Origin: Halothiobacillus neapolitanus c2
Lineage (GTDB): Bacteria > Pseudomonadota > Gammaproteobacteria > Halothiobacillales > Halothiobacillaceae
Assembly (NCBI RefSeq): GCF_000024765.1
Contig: NC_013422.1
Coordinates: forward strand, 949,501-1,013,500
Direction: 5' to 3'
Length of the DNA stretch: 64,000 nt
A model generated the notes under the pieces. The model did not search any database and had not been told where the DNA came from. It saw nothing but the letters and a program-made list of their open reading frames with translations. The position numbers were made by a program, and so were the translations under genes. Positions within the stretch are counted from its first letter, which is position 1. Every line of letters begins with the position of its first letter. Positions 28,320 through 37,314 of the stretch are shown here, piece by piece.

Positions 28320-29999
28320 TCAATACCACCTCATCCAGACATTGAAGCGTTTGGATGCATCAAGCAGCCAGTGCGCCATCCGGTCGTAGAGATCGGCTAC
28401 ATAAAATTCACGCGAGATCAGTGAGTAGAGAGTGAGGCGAACCGCTCCGAACCGGTCACCGAAAACCGATTTCTCACGACTGGCCAAATAGCTGCTAAAC
28501 CAGCCTGCCACCACAATCAAAGCGAGCAAGAAAACAAGTCCGTCGAACGTCAGTTTATCGATGCCTGCTGCATGGTACAGCGCATTACGGAAGGCTTCTT
28601 CGGGGTAAAGGAAGTTTTCGAAAGCATGACCAATGAAGGTGTAGCCCACCACAATCAAGGTAAACGACAATAAAATCATCATCATCATGCGAATTGGGTT
28701 ATTGGCATCCAGATGATGTGTGGCAAAAAGAACCTGAACCCCCGTAATCCAGCCGAAGAACAGCAGCACGATGGCACCTTGTTTTTCGAAAAAATCCGGT
28801 GCCACGAACCAGTGTGCAATAACCAGAATGAACAGAGGTACGACCAGCGTAGCCAAGCCGATAAATAACCAAGGCAATTTTAATGATGCAGACTTTCGTT
28901 CAACCAAGAAGGTGTGCAGAGGGTTATGTGGCACGCCGTCGTGCTTGCGTGCTTCATGAATCATGCTGCCCGAACCGAGGAACATGGTGCCTTTGAACAG
29001 ACCATGCGCAATGAGATGGAACACGGCCAGAGAAAAAGCGCCAAGACCACACTCCATGACCATGAAGCCCATTTGACCCATGGTGGAATAACCCAGTGAT
29101 TTTTTGATGTCGTTTTGCGTCAACATCAGCACCGATCCCACCAGCGCGGTAATCAGACCCACGACAAACAGCATGTGCAGTACGCCATCACTGTGAACAA
29201 AAACAGGCGCGAAGCGGTTGATGATAAAACCACCGGCGTTGACAATCCCCGCATGCATCAAAGCTGAAACCGGCGTCGGGCCCTCCATGGTATAGGGGAG
29301 CCAGGTATGTAGCGGGAATTGGGCGGATTTTGCAAAGGCAGAGAGCGCCACCAAAAAAGCAGCCGTTATCGCCGTGGGCAGCCCCATGATGGTGGCGTTT
29401 GGATCGGCCGCGATACGGGAAAATAAGGTGGGGAAGTCAATCGCACCATAGGTTTGATAAAGCAGCACGGCGGCGAGCACCAATGGCAAGTCCCCCAACC
29501 GGTACGTGATAAACGTCCAAAAGGCGTAGCGCTGGCTCGGCCATGATTCTGTATTCTGACCCAAAAGAAAGTAGAGCATGATGCCGATCATGTGCCAGGC
29601 GATCAGCAATGTGACCAAGTCACCGGCGGCGACCATAAGCAAAATGGAAGCGGTCATCAAATCCAGCAGCAAGAAGAACCGGGGATAGCCCGGTTCTTCG
29701 GTCATGTAGCGGATTGAATAGACATGAACAATCAGGCTGATGCCCGCTACAACCAGCGACATGATGCTGCTCAGCGGATCGACGTACAGACTGCCCCACA
29801 TCGTGCCCAGAGAATGCCAGCTTGGGCTCGCATCGGTACCGATATACGCTACGAGCTGATATGCGGCAACAATGACGGTCAGTGTTCCCAACGCCACGCT
29901 CAGGTGGGCAACACGTTTACCGAGTCGAGCGGCAAACAATTGCACCAGTAGGGCGGACAGTAAGGGTAACAATGGAATTAACCATTGCAGGTTCATCAT
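28320..29999 (-). CDS. dabB1: Inorganic carbon pump membrane subunit DabB1
   Basis: A 559-residue NuoL/MrpA-like proton-conducting antiporter family protein with about 14 membrane segments. Motifs typical of the family are LHTWLPYTMEGPTPVSALMHAG and the later MGQMGFMVMECGLGAFSLAVFHL. It couples the cation gradient to CO2 hydration by DabA1. The first of two adjacent ATGs is used, with GGAG seven bases upstream. It is not complex I, since no other nuo genes are near. Confidence 0.92.
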   Translation of the reverse strand: MMNLQWLIPLLPLLSALLVQLFAARLGKRVAHLSVALGTLTVIVAAYQLVAYIGTDASPSWHSLGTMWGSLYVDPLSSIMSLVVAGISLIVHVYSIRYMTEEPGYPRFFLLLDLMTASILLMVAAGDLVTLLIAWHMIGIMLYFLLGQNTESWPSQRYAFWTFITYRLGDLPLVLAAVLLYQTYGAIDFPTLFSRIAADPNATIMGLPTAITAAFLVALSAFAKSAQFPLHTWLPYTMEGPTPVSALMHAGIVNAGGFIINRFAPVFVHSDGVLHMLFVVGLITALVGSVLMLTQNDIKKSLGYSTMGQMGFMVMECGLGAFSLAVFHLIAHGLFKGTMFLGSGSMIHEARKHDGVPHNPLHTFLVERKSASLKLPWLFIGLATLVVPLFILVIAHWFVAPDFFEKQGAIVLLFFGWITGVQVLFATHHLDANNPIRMMMMILLSFTLIVVGYTFIGHAFENFLYPEEAFRNALYHAAGIDKLTFDGLVFLLALIVVAGWFSSYLASREKSVFGDRFGAVRLTLYSLISREFYVADLYDRMAHWLLDASKRFNVWMRWY

Positions 30000-30018
30000 G
30001 CGCTTTCTCCATCACAGA

Positions 30019-30055
30019 CCGGCCTTGGCCGGGTAGTTATCTTGCGTATACGCAA
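30019..30055 (-). promoter_or_regulatory. Dyad pair upstream of dabB1
   Basis: The 159-base gap between cbbO and dabB1 holds a perfect 14-bp palindrome TTGCGTATACGCAA (30042-30055) and a GC-rich dyad CCGGCC-TT-GGCCGG (30019-30032). Such a palindrome is a good operator candidate for an internal promoter serving the DAB1 genes. No regulator is identified. Confidence 0.4.
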
Positions 30056-30158
30056 ATTAAAATTAATCGGGTTTCAGGCGCATTGTCCTCGTATCCCGAG
30101 CAGCAATTTGAACAGCTTCATGAGATTTGTTTCTTGTCTGAAGCTCGGACGGAAAGTT

Positions 30159-32525
30159 CTATCGCGTCATCGACAAATAAAGTGCCGGTAGTTTCTCAGG
30201 CAGTCGAGCTACATGGTCGAGGATCATGTAGTGTTTCGGGCCAAAAATTCGTTCGACATAATCATCGGCTCTTGGATCGAGGGTGACGCAGAACGTATTG
30301 ATGCCCCGTTTCCCTAATTCCTCAACAACGCGCTTGGTGTCTTGGCGTAGATATTGGGGGTCGCGCACATCATTATCGGAAGGCTCGCCATCGGTAAGTA
30401 ACAGAATAAGTTTCTTCTGGCTGGGCCGTGAATCCAACAAATGGCCCGCGTGTCGCAAGGCAGTGCCCATGCGTGTGGAGAGTTGCCCCGTCATTCCGGC
30501 CAGACGAGCCTTGGCGAGGTCATCGAAGGCGTCATCAAAGTCTTTGAAGCGGAAATACTCAACATCGCTGCGCCCATTGGAATCAAAACCATGAATAGCG
30601 TAGGGATCACCAATGCGATTCAATGCATCACCGAGTAATGCTGCTGCCTCTCTAGCCATATCAAGTACGGTTTTTTCTTCTTCACCGGTTTGCACGAGAT
30701 CATTGGTTGATTCTGAGAGATCAATGAGCAAAATCACGGATAGATCACGCACATGGATACGTCGACGAATGCCAATGCGCGGGTCCGGTTGACGATTCAT
30801 TCGAATATCGATCATTGCGCCAATGGCTGCATTGAGATCGACTTCATCACCATCCTCGATTTTTTTCTGTCGCACGACACCTTGTGGCTGTAAGCCTTCG
30901 ATCAGGTACTTCAAACGCCGTACCATTGGGGCGTGCTCGAACAAAATATTATCAACCACCGCAGGATCGCCCAATTTGGGTTTCTTCTCCATCAGGGTCG
31001 TCCACAATGGTCGCTCAAGCTGTGATTGGTAATCCCATTCGGGATAATATCGAGGCGAAGCAGTCGGTGGCGTGCCATAAAGCTCATTGAACGTCGTGCC
31101 ATCGTCATCAAAAAGTTCGGTGGCAAGCACCCATATTTCATCCGCGCTTTCCGCCGTGGCGTACTCCACATCCAAGGCGTGCAGCATCTGCATCACGCTA
31201 ACGTACTTGCGCTTTTCCTGAATGCTGGCCGCGGTATGTGCATTGCTCTTGCCTGTTTCCGGTGTTTGCCACAAATAGGTATTGTCATCACGGTACGGGC
31301 TACTTGGGATATCGGTACGGCTTTGAAATACCAGGTTTTGCTGCTGGATCTTTTCGGCTAGAGCGATGCCCAGTTCTCGCGCCATCTCCTGATCTTCCAG
31401 ACGATCAAGTGCTGCTTTAAACGCCTCACGCGACCATTCGACAAGCGGGTGGGTATCCGATGAATTCTCATCGCATAGTGCCAGCGCTATCCGGTCGAAA
31501 AGTGCGCCAAGAGTTGGATTCTCTCCTGTTCGTGCGTCAGCGGGGAGGGCAGCAACCGTCAGTTGGTTGAGATTCCTCCACAGGGGAACCAATCCAGGGA
31601 AATCGGCCATTGCGAGTTTTTCGACACGCGCGTCTTCAAATAAACCAATGGTCGCGCGGTCCAGTGGGGATGCGTTCTTCGCATCGGAGTCGAGACGCGA
31701 ATAAATTTGATGTGCTGCGGCATGAGCCGCTGCCGCACGATAGACAGTCAGACCATCAACTGTTTGTTCGCCTTCAACGGCGTAATCATCATACGCGTCG
31801 GGTAAATTGATAAATAGTTCATCAATGAACGGACGGTATCCCGCACGGCTTTCGAAATCACCCGAAGTGGGGCGTAGAAAAAAATCACGCCCCCACAGTG
31901 CGCGTAAATACATCACCAAGCGGCGTTGTACATCAACAAACAATACACCCCTTCGCTCGCGCTGTAACACAGCACGGGATTCAGGCGTTGCAAGACTAAA
32001 GTAGGCCTCTTGGGCGGCAAAATCGGTTCGGTGCGCTTGAATCCCCCAAGTGATCCAACGCCGCAATCCCCCAAGCGTCAGCACACCAAGCAGTTGCTCT
32101 ATTTGACCAAGAAGTGGACGTAAGGCTCGGGGGGCTTTGGCCGCTATGTAATCCAGTAAAGAAAGATAGGCAACGAACAGTTCAGCCTCACCGAGCCGAC
32201 TGACAGCAACAGGTGCCGATTTGAAAACCATTGCTAAAACTTCAGCACTGGCCTTGGAGAACATTTTAATAACGGAAGACAGCAGTTCGAAAACTGCTGT
32301 TTCACCAATTGACCTTGTAACAGGACCTGCCGATTCAATAAACGAGATAACTAACTCATCACCGCGTCCCAAAGCCTTAAGATTGGAAACGCTTTCTAGA
32401 AAAGCCTTGAAACCCATCGGGCTGAACAATCGCGAAAGCTCAATCCAATGGGTCTCAAGGACTTCAGCGATCGGTTCGCCCAAGTCTTCAAAAAGAGCCT
32501 GATATTCTTCAGTCGCTGGGTTCAT
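30159..32525 (-). CDS. cbbO: Rubisco activase adaptor CbbO
   Basis: A 788-residue protein with a C-terminal von Willebrand factor A domain whose MIDAS motif is intact (ILLIDLSESTND, then LLTDGEPSDND). CbbO binds Rubisco through the VWA domain and links it to the CbbQ hexamer. The N-terminal two thirds is helical, as usual for CbbO/NorD. It lies just after mcdAB in the same direction. Confidence 0.92.
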   Translation of the reverse strand: MNPATEEYQALFEDLGEPIAEVLETHWIELSRLFSPMGFKAFLESVSNLKALGRGDELVISFIESAGPVTRSIGETAVFELLSSVIKMFSKASAEVLAMVFKSAPVAVSRLGEAELFVAYLSLLDYIAAKAPRALRPLLGQIEQLLGVLTLGGLRRWITWGIQAHRTDFAAQEAYFSLATPESRAVLQRERRGVLFVDVQRRLVMYLRALWGRDFFLRPTSGDFESRAGYRPFIDELFINLPDAYDDYAVEGEQTVDGLTVYRAAAAHAAAHQIYSRLDSDAKNASPLDRATIGLFEDARVEKLAMADFPGLVPLWRNLNQLTVAALPADARTGENPTLGALFDRIALALCDENSSDTHPLVEWSREAFKAALDRLEDQEMARELGIALAEKIQQQNLVFQSRTDIPSSPYRDDNTYLWQTPETGKSNAHTAASIQEKRKYVSVMQMLHALDVEYATAESADEIWVLATELFDDDGTTFNELYGTPPTASPRYYPEWDYQSQLERPLWTTLMEKKPKLGDPAVVDNILFEHAPMVRRLKYLIEGLQPQGVVRQKKIEDGDEVDLNAAIGAMIDIRMNRQPDPRIGIRRRIHVRDLSVILLIDLSESTNDLVQTGEEEKTVLDMAREAAALLGDALNRIGDPYAIHGFDSNGRSDVEYFRFKDFDDAFDDLAKARLAGMTGQLSTRMGTALRHAGHLLDSRPSQKKLILLLTDGEPSDNDVRDPQYLRQDTKRVVEELGKRGINTFCVTLDPRADDYVERIFGPKHYMILDHVARLPEKLPALYLSMTR

Positions 32526-32559
32526 AGTTTGACGTTAGTTTCGCGATGTTCGGACAAAA

Positions 32560-32850
32560 TCAATCTGGCCATACACGGCGAGGATGCGTCGATGTGTCGT
32601 GTGCCGGAACCTGAATATCATCAGCCGATGGCTTGCTGGATTTTGATACAGCAGGTTTTGTTGTCGTCGCACGCGCTACAGGCTTTTTCGCAGCCGTCCG
32701 TGTGGCAGGTTTGGCCCCTGTCGATGCAGGCTTGGTGGTTTCGGGTGCAGCCGAGCGCGCGGCTGGTTTGGCTGGCGTTGACGCAGGCGCTATCGTGTCC
32801 TTGTTCTCGGTCTTGATGCTTGCACTCAGTTTATCTTCTAAATTAGTCAT
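32560..32850 (-). CDS. mcdB: Carboxysome positioning protein McdB (alpha type)
   Basis: A 96-residue, disordered, low-complexity protein rich in Ala, Thr, Lys and Pro. It ends HPRRVWPD, matching the C-terminal invariant tryptophan described for alpha-McdB proteins. McdB coats carboxysomes and stimulates the McdA ATPase, spreading carboxysomes over the nucleoid. Its start overlaps the mcdA stop by ATGA. Low complexity makes sequence search weak, so position and the terminal Trp are the main evidence. Confidence 0.85.
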   Translation of the reverse strand: MTNLEDKLSASIKTENKDTIAPASTPAKPAARSAAPETTKPASTGAKPATRTAAKKPVARATTTKPAVSKSSKPSADDIQVPAHDTSTHPRRVWPD

Positions 32851-33497
32851 GACGGGATAACCTCGTTAAGGATTTGATTGATTTCATCAGCCGCTGAGCG
32901 GCCTCTTGCTCCGAGCTGGAAAACGCTAACGCCTTCCACTACGGCATTTCGGTACACAGCGCGTCGTCGCACAGAGGTAGTGAGTACGGGAACCCCTAGT
33001 CGCTCAATGGTTGTTTGCATTGCTCGTGTCATTGCACTGCGCGGCTCTGTTTGATTGAGTACCAACGCAGCTTTTAGCTTGGGGTTGGTTTTGCGTGCGC
33101 TTTCAATCATCTCGATTGTTTGAGTGCTCGCCCAAAGATCTAAAGGGGAGGGCAGTACAGGAATTAATATAAAATCGCACTCAATCATCAATTGACAGGT
33201 AATTGCCATGTCTAGGGAAGGCGGGCAATCCACGACGACAAAGTCATGGTTTGGTTGCGCCAATTTAAGATTTTGAACGGGATCGGTGTGATCTGAGTAT
33301 AAGACGGGGACTTGAGCGTCCGCCTCTTTGCTTCCCCAGTCAACCCAATGCTTGAGTGCGCCTTGGGGGTCGGCATCGACCAGACCAACACGACCACGCT
33401 GCGTCAAGCCCGCACTGATGTTTGTGCTGATGGTCGTCTTGCCACAGCCACCTTTGAGGTTGGCGACAGCCAATGTAAAGGCTTTGTTGCTGGCCAT
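32847..33497 (-). CDS. mcdA: ParA-type carboxysome positioning ATPase McdA
   Basis: A 217-residue ParA/MinD-family ATPase with the deviant Walker A LKGGCGKTTISTN, switch I DADPQGALKHWVDWG and Walker B VVVDCPPSLDMA. It binds nucleoid DNA as an ATP dimer and, with McdB, spaces carboxysomes. I chose the ATG at 33497, four bases after the upstream stop, which gives a standard ParA N-terminus; longer frames overlap the previous gene. Confidence 0.9.
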   Translation of the reverse strand: MASNKAFTLAVANLKGGCGKTTISTNISAGLTQRGRVGLVDADPQGALKHWVDWGSKEADAQVPVLYSDHTDPVQNLKLAQPNHDFVVVDCPPSLDMAITCQLMIECDFILIPVLPSPLDLWASTQTIEMIESARKTNPKLKAALVLNQTEPRSAMTRAMQTTIERLGVPVLTTSVRRRAVYRNAVVEGVSVFQLGARGRSAADEINQILNEVIPS

Positions 33498-33501
33498 GGC
33501 G

Positions 33502-33783
33502 TTAGCTATACTTGGCGGCCAAGTCATTGACTTGGGTAGCAAATTCAACCTCAGACTCTTGCAATGGACCGTCGTCCGCAGCAGATATGGTGACGGTCAC
33601 GAATTCTTTGGCAAAATGCAAGTTGGGATAGTTGCCAATGGCCTCAGATAAATCAGCTAAATCGTCCAAAAATGAACGCGTTTGAGAATAACTTCCAAAA
33701 TCGAAGCGGCGAGTTAATTGAGGTGGTAATTTACGGCATTCCCAACCATCAACCTCAATCTGATTTAGCTTTTCTATCGCCAT
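33502..33783 (-). CDS. acRAF: pterin dehydratase-like Rubisco assembly factor
   Basis: A 93-residue protein with the pterin-4a-carbinolamine dehydratase fold pattern (WECRKLPPQLTRRFDFGSYSQTRSFLDDLADLSEAIGNYPNLHF). The usual catalytic HHP is replaced by NYP, so enzyme activity is unlikely. Catalytically inactive members in alpha-carboxysome clusters act as Rubisco assembly factors. I chose the ATG at 33783 with GAGA seven bases upstream; the longer frame would need a TTG with its ribosome binding site directly against it. This gene has sometimes been labelled differently in annotations of this locus. Confidence 0.8.
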   Translation of the reverse strand: MAIEKLNQIEVDGWECRKLPPQLTRRFDFGSYSQTRSFLDDLADLSEAIGNYPNLHFAKEFVTVTISAADDGPLQESEVEFATQVNDLAAKYS

Positions 33784-34093
33784 GATTTGTTCTCGCAAAC
33801 TTGAGTGTATGTTGGGCCAGTCGGAACCGGCAAATCCCTTGAACTGATCCTGTCTAAGATACTTCCGAGAAGTTTGCATCCGGAAAATCGAGAGGGAACA
33901 GGAATCATTCAATCCTCGAGCTGAGCGTGCCGCTCATATCCGAAGAGTTATTCAATTCAAAGTGAATAATAAAGCAAAAAATAGCGTTGGATACGTGTTT
34001 GAAACGCGCATAAAACCTACAAAACTTCCACAACAGGGGGTCTATAGGACGCCATATCAATTCAGAAACCCGTCAGGAAATCAGTCAGTTTCA

Positions 34094-34426
34094 TTAGCTA
34101 TTCAGATTTGCGATACACCACGCGGAATCTGAGTCTTCGGGCGTCTCGGGTAGGATGATCTCAACTTCAGAATGAACGCGCGCAATGATGTGCGCAGCAA
34201 CCAGGCCATCGCCAACACGTTCACAGGCGTCAGCACCCGCACGAACGGCAGCATTTACTGCACCTGTCTCACCACGAACCATTACGGTCACGTAACCGCC
34301 GCCAACAAATGATCGTCCGACCAGACGGACTTCCGCCGCTTTGGTCATGGCATCTGCGGCTTCAATGGCAGGAACCAATCCTCGTGTTTCAATCATGCCC
34401 AGGGCAATACCGTGAGTCGTTGCCAT
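34094..34426 (-). CDS. csoS1B: Carboxysome shell hexamer protein CsoS1B
   Basis: A 110-residue single-BMC shell protein, the CsoS1 paralogue with a C-terminal extension (ETPEDSDSAWCIANLNS). The core ([22 protein letters not shown]) is shared with CsoS1A and CsoS1C. The start at 34426 has AGAGG seven bases upstream. It forms hexagonal facets with the other CsoS1 proteins, as a minor component. Confidence 0.95.
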   Translation of the reverse strand: MATTHGIALGMIETRGLVPAIEAADAMTKAAEVRLVGRSFVGGGYVTVMVRGETGAVNAAVRAGADACERVGDGLVAAHIIARVHSEVEIILPETPEDSDSAWCIANLNS

Positions 34427-34484
34427 AACAGATCCTCTAAAACTAGTGTTGAGCACGTTCAGAACGAGCCCAGAAATTTGGTTA

Positions 34485-34522
34485 GACGGTTTCGGCGACG
34501 GGTGTCGCCGAAGTGAGCCGTC
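34485..34522 (-). other. Intercistronic hairpin between csoS1A and csoS1B
   Basis: A perfect 9-bp stem TTCGGCGAC-loop-GTCGCCGAA (34491-34512) is framed by a second arm pair GACGG/CCGTC. No T-run follows on the minus strand, so it is not a standard terminator. It may stabilise the upstream mRNA end or lower csoS1B output. Confidence 0.65.
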
Positions 34523-34537
34523 TTAGGAATATCTGAC

Positions 34538-34834
34538 TTAGGCTTGTGGCGCCTTAGGCAGAATGTTTTCTACTTCTGAGTGGACACGCGCAATGATGTG
34601 CGCAGCAACCAAGCCATCACCAACACGTTCGCAAGCATCGGCGCCAGCACGAACAGCGGCGTTAACAGCGCCTGTTTCGCCCCGAACCAATACGGTGACG
34701 TAACCGCCACCAACAAATTGACGACCGACCAAACGCACTTCAGCCGCTTTAGTCATGGCGTCCGCTGCTTCAATCGCAGGAACTAAGCCACGTGTTTCGA
34801 TCATACCCAGAGCAATACCAGTTACATCAGCCAT
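34538..34834 (-). CDS. csoS1A: Carboxysome shell hexamer protein CsoS1A
   Basis: A 98-residue BMC-domain protein, a major facet protein of the alpha-carboxysome shell. It differs from CsoS1C at only two residues (position 3 and the penultimate residue) although the two genes differ at many synonymous sites. Hexamers tile into sheets with a small pore for bicarbonate and other small metabolites. Confidence 0.97.
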
Positions 34835-34868
34835 TTAAATAAACTCCTAAGCTGTCACTTTATGCAAA

Positions 34869-34894
34869 GAACCGGAACAAGCCTGCGCCGGTTC
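34869..34894 (-). other. Intercistronic hairpin between csoS1C and csoS1A
   Basis: GAACCGG and CCGGTTC form a perfect 7-bp stem with a 12-base loop in the 70-base gap. No T-run follows on the minus strand. It may be an mRNA processing or stability element. Confidence 0.5.
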
Positions 34895-34908
34895 GTCTTT
34901 CCCAATCC

Positions 34909-35205
34909 TTAAGCTTCAGGGGCTTTCGGCAGGATGTTTTCGACTTCGGAATGGACACGGGCAATGATATGCGCCGCGACCAGACCATCGCCGACTCGTT
35001 CGCAGGCATCAGCGCCCGCACGAACTGCTGCGTTGACGGCACCGGTTTCACCACGGACCAAAACGGTCACGTAACCACCACCAACAAATTGACGGCCAAC
35101 CAAACGTACTTCGGCGGCCTTGGTCATGGCATCGGCAGCTTCAATCGCTGGAACCAGACCACGTGTTTCAATCATACCCAGTGCAATACCTGTTACTGCT
35201 GCCAT
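34909..35205 (-). CDS. csoS1C: Carboxysome shell hexamer protein CsoS1C
   Basis: A 98-residue BMC-domain facet protein, almost identical to CsoS1A. The ATG at 35205 is preceded by GGAGAGAAGAA, which rules out the upstream in-frame ATG at 35241. It is the first of the three csoS1 genes. Confidence 0.96.
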   Translation of the reverse strand: MAAVTGIALGMIETRGLVPAIEAADAMTKAAEVRLVGRQFVGGGYVTVLVRGETGAVNAAVRAGADACERVGDGLVAAHIIARVHSEVENILPKAPEA

Positions 35206-35256
35206 TTCTTCTCTCCTCAATAAAGACTCATTCAAAATCAACTCATCTAGCGATGG

Positions 35257-35502
35257 TCAAGTTACCCAGTGATCGATGATGCCACCAATCGTCAAATCCG
35301 TGAGAATCTCAAAATCACCCACGCCAAACCGAGCGGCAGAGCCGCTAATCGTAAAGACCCAACATCCCTCGGGAACGCCAATGGGATCGCAAGCGACACT
35401 GACCTTACCCGTAGCATCCTCCATGACACGCAAAGAGATATTTTTAAGACCGGGAATCCTGCGTGTTGCGATTAGGTCGGAACGAACGCGCATTACTTCC
35501 AT
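35257..35502 (-). CDS. csoS4B: Carboxysome vertex protein CsoS4B
   Basis: An 81-residue BMV (EutN/CcmL) family protein with RVRSDLIATRRIPGLKN at the start and DLTIGGIIDHWV at the end. It forms pentamers that cap the icosahedral shell vertices. The start ATG overlaps the stop of csoS4A (TAATG). Confidence 0.95.
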   Translation of the reverse strand: MEVMRVRSDLIATRRIPGLKNISLRVMEDATGKVSVACDPIGVPEGCWVFTISGSAARFGVGDFEILTDLTIGGIIDHWVT

Positions 35503-35753
35503 TACTCACCATTCCACTGATCAATAATCCCGATAATCGTCAAATCAGAGGGATAAGACTTGCTTCCTGCAGCCTCTCGTGCTGCCGATGACCCAACGCA
35601 CAAAACCCAATCGCCCGGTATGCAGCCAATCGCATCCACGGCGACCTGCCTGGGCGCGCCCGGTTTCTCCCATACCACTAATAGTGGTTTGTGACCCATA
35701 TCAGCAATACGGTTTGTTGAAACCAACGTTTTCTCAACTTGCATGATTTTCAT
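35502..35753 (-). CDS. csoS4A: Carboxysome vertex protein CsoS4A
   Basis: An 83-residue BMV family pentamer with the pattern VEKTLVSTNRIADMGHKPLLVV and ending DLTIIGIIDQWNGE. It overlaps csoSCA upstream by ATGA and csoS4B downstream by one base. Pentamers close the shell and limit CO2 leakage. Confidence 0.95.
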   Translation of the reverse strand: MKIMQVEKTLVSTNRIADMGHKPLLVVWEKPGAPRQVAVDAIGCIPGDWVLCVGSSAAREAAGSKSYPSDLTIIGIIDQWNGE

Positions 35754-37294
35754 GCGGATGCAACCTCTTCAATCGGGCTTCCGATATCCTGCGCCTGAAC
35801 GCTCAAACGAAACTGCAATAGATTCTGCTCATCCAAGGATGAGAACCGCTCTTTAATGGCGTTGTATATCCGTCTTGCTTTGACCACGGTTCTTTCTCTG
35901 GAGCCTGGAACATTGGGGTCATAGCGATAGTGGATGGCAATCGGAATCGGTAAACCTCGACTCAAATTAAGTTTGGTGAAAATTTTGATTCCCACATCCA
36001 CATCAATCGCATTTTCTTCAACCGTATCCAAATGCGCGTAGTAGGCTAAATTCCGGATTTGAACTTCATCAAAACCATCACCAACACTGATATATCGCTC
36101 AGCATGACCAATATCATTGGGTGGATAGCGACCACCATGACGATTTACTACGTAATCGATTTGCGAGAGGTTGTTGATCAAAAGCTGACCAATAAAACGA
36201 CGCATCCCCTCGCTGGCTACTCCATTTCCTTTAGCCCAACCATCGCTGCGGTTTGCGTTGAGAATTGCTTCGTGAATAATCACACGAGCCTCATCCGGCG
36301 CCAGATGTAGTGTTTGCGCATAAGTTACTGTGTTGTCAACATAACGATACGGATTCAAAAAACCTTTGCTATCCGGAATATGAACGCGAATGGCATCCGT
36401 ATCCGTATCAACGCCAATCAGTAAAATATCGATACTTGCGCCGCAGCAATGGGCATTTTCAACCGCTTCTCTGAATTTCATCAGCTGGGTTAAAGCCGCT
36501 TCCAGTGCTGCACGATCATTACTGCCGTGTGCCGCGCAGCCAGAGTGTGTCGGGTCAGAGGTGCTGAAATGATACACAGCAATTTTCAGGTATCGTGTTG
36601 GCTGATCCGCTGTATTTGGAACACCTTCACGATAACGGCGGAGTTCATTTTTCTCCCACTGTGCCAGATCATCTTCAATATCGAACATCGAGCCTGCGTA
36701 GGCTTTACGATAGGTGAATGCCGTAAGGGGCAAACGCAATATGTAAGGCAGTAACCCTTTGAGACGACCATCGGCACAAGGGCTTATGTCCACTGCGTGG
36801 AACCCGCAATCCAGGAAGAAGCCAATGGCCGATGCGGAATCGTCCTTCTCAGACATTATTTTACGACTGAATTGTTCCGTGGCTGCTGTTAGTGCTTTAG
36901 CAGTCGCGTAGCCAAAAATGCCTTTTAAATTGTGCCCACTGATCCAATTATCTTTGAGTAATTCTTCGGGCAGCGTATGTCCAAGCGACGACTGGGCTAA
37001 TTCTTGAACACGGGTAACATAATCCAGACCAAGAGGAATGCCAGCAACAACTTGCAAGAAAGGGATAACGCGATCAAAACGGTTCTTGACGCTATCCTCG
37101 CAACGACCCAGTTGTTCGTTGGCTTCAAGGTCAGTTAACGGGTGCCGGCAGGTACGCTCAGGCAACGTTATGCAAGCAGGATGGCGGTCATAGGCAGGGT
37201 TTGGTGCTTGCTCAATCAAGTCAAGCCGAGGTTTGACTGATGAGCTAACACCAAACGGTGCGCGTTGCTTGCTTCGTGTGTTACGGGTGTTCAT
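35750..37294 (-). CDS. csoSCA: Carboxysomal carbonic anhydrase CsoSCA
   Basis: A 514-residue beta-type carbonic anhydrase. Zinc ligands are C173 (in ISPCADGR), H242 (AVYHFSTS) and C253 (HSGCAAHG), with D175 and R177 forming the catalytic dyad. It dehydrates bicarbonate to CO2 inside the carboxysome. The disordered N-terminus (to about residue 50) is the part known to bind Rubisco. It overlaps csoS4A by ATGA. Confidence 0.97.
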   Translation of the reverse strand: MNTRNTRSKQRAPFGVSSSVKPRLDLIEQAPNPAYDRHPACITLPERTCRHPLTDLEANEQLGRCEDSVKNRFDRVIPFLQVVAGIPLGLDYVTRVQELAQSSLGHTLPEELLKDNWISGHNLKGIFGYATAKALTAATEQFSRKIMSEKDDSASAIGFFLDCGFHAVDISPCADGRLKGLLPYILRLPLTAFTYRKAYAGSMFDIEDDLAQWEKNELRRYREGVPNTADQPTRYLKIAVYHFSTSDPTHSGCAAHGSNDRAALEAALTQLMKFREAVENAHCCGASIDILLIGVDTDTDAIRVHIPDSKGFLNPYRYVDNTVTYAQTLHLAPDEARVIIHEAILNANRSDGWAKGNGVASEGMRRFIGQLLINNLSQIDYVVNRHGGRYPPNDIGHAERYISVGDGFDEVQIRNLAYYAHLDTVEENAIDVDVGIKIFTKLNLSRGLPIPIAIHYRYDPNVPGSRERTVVKARRIYNAIKERFSSLDEQNLLQFRLSVQAQDIGSPIEEVASA

Positions 37295-37314
37295 GATCGT
37301 TACACTTTACTTAA

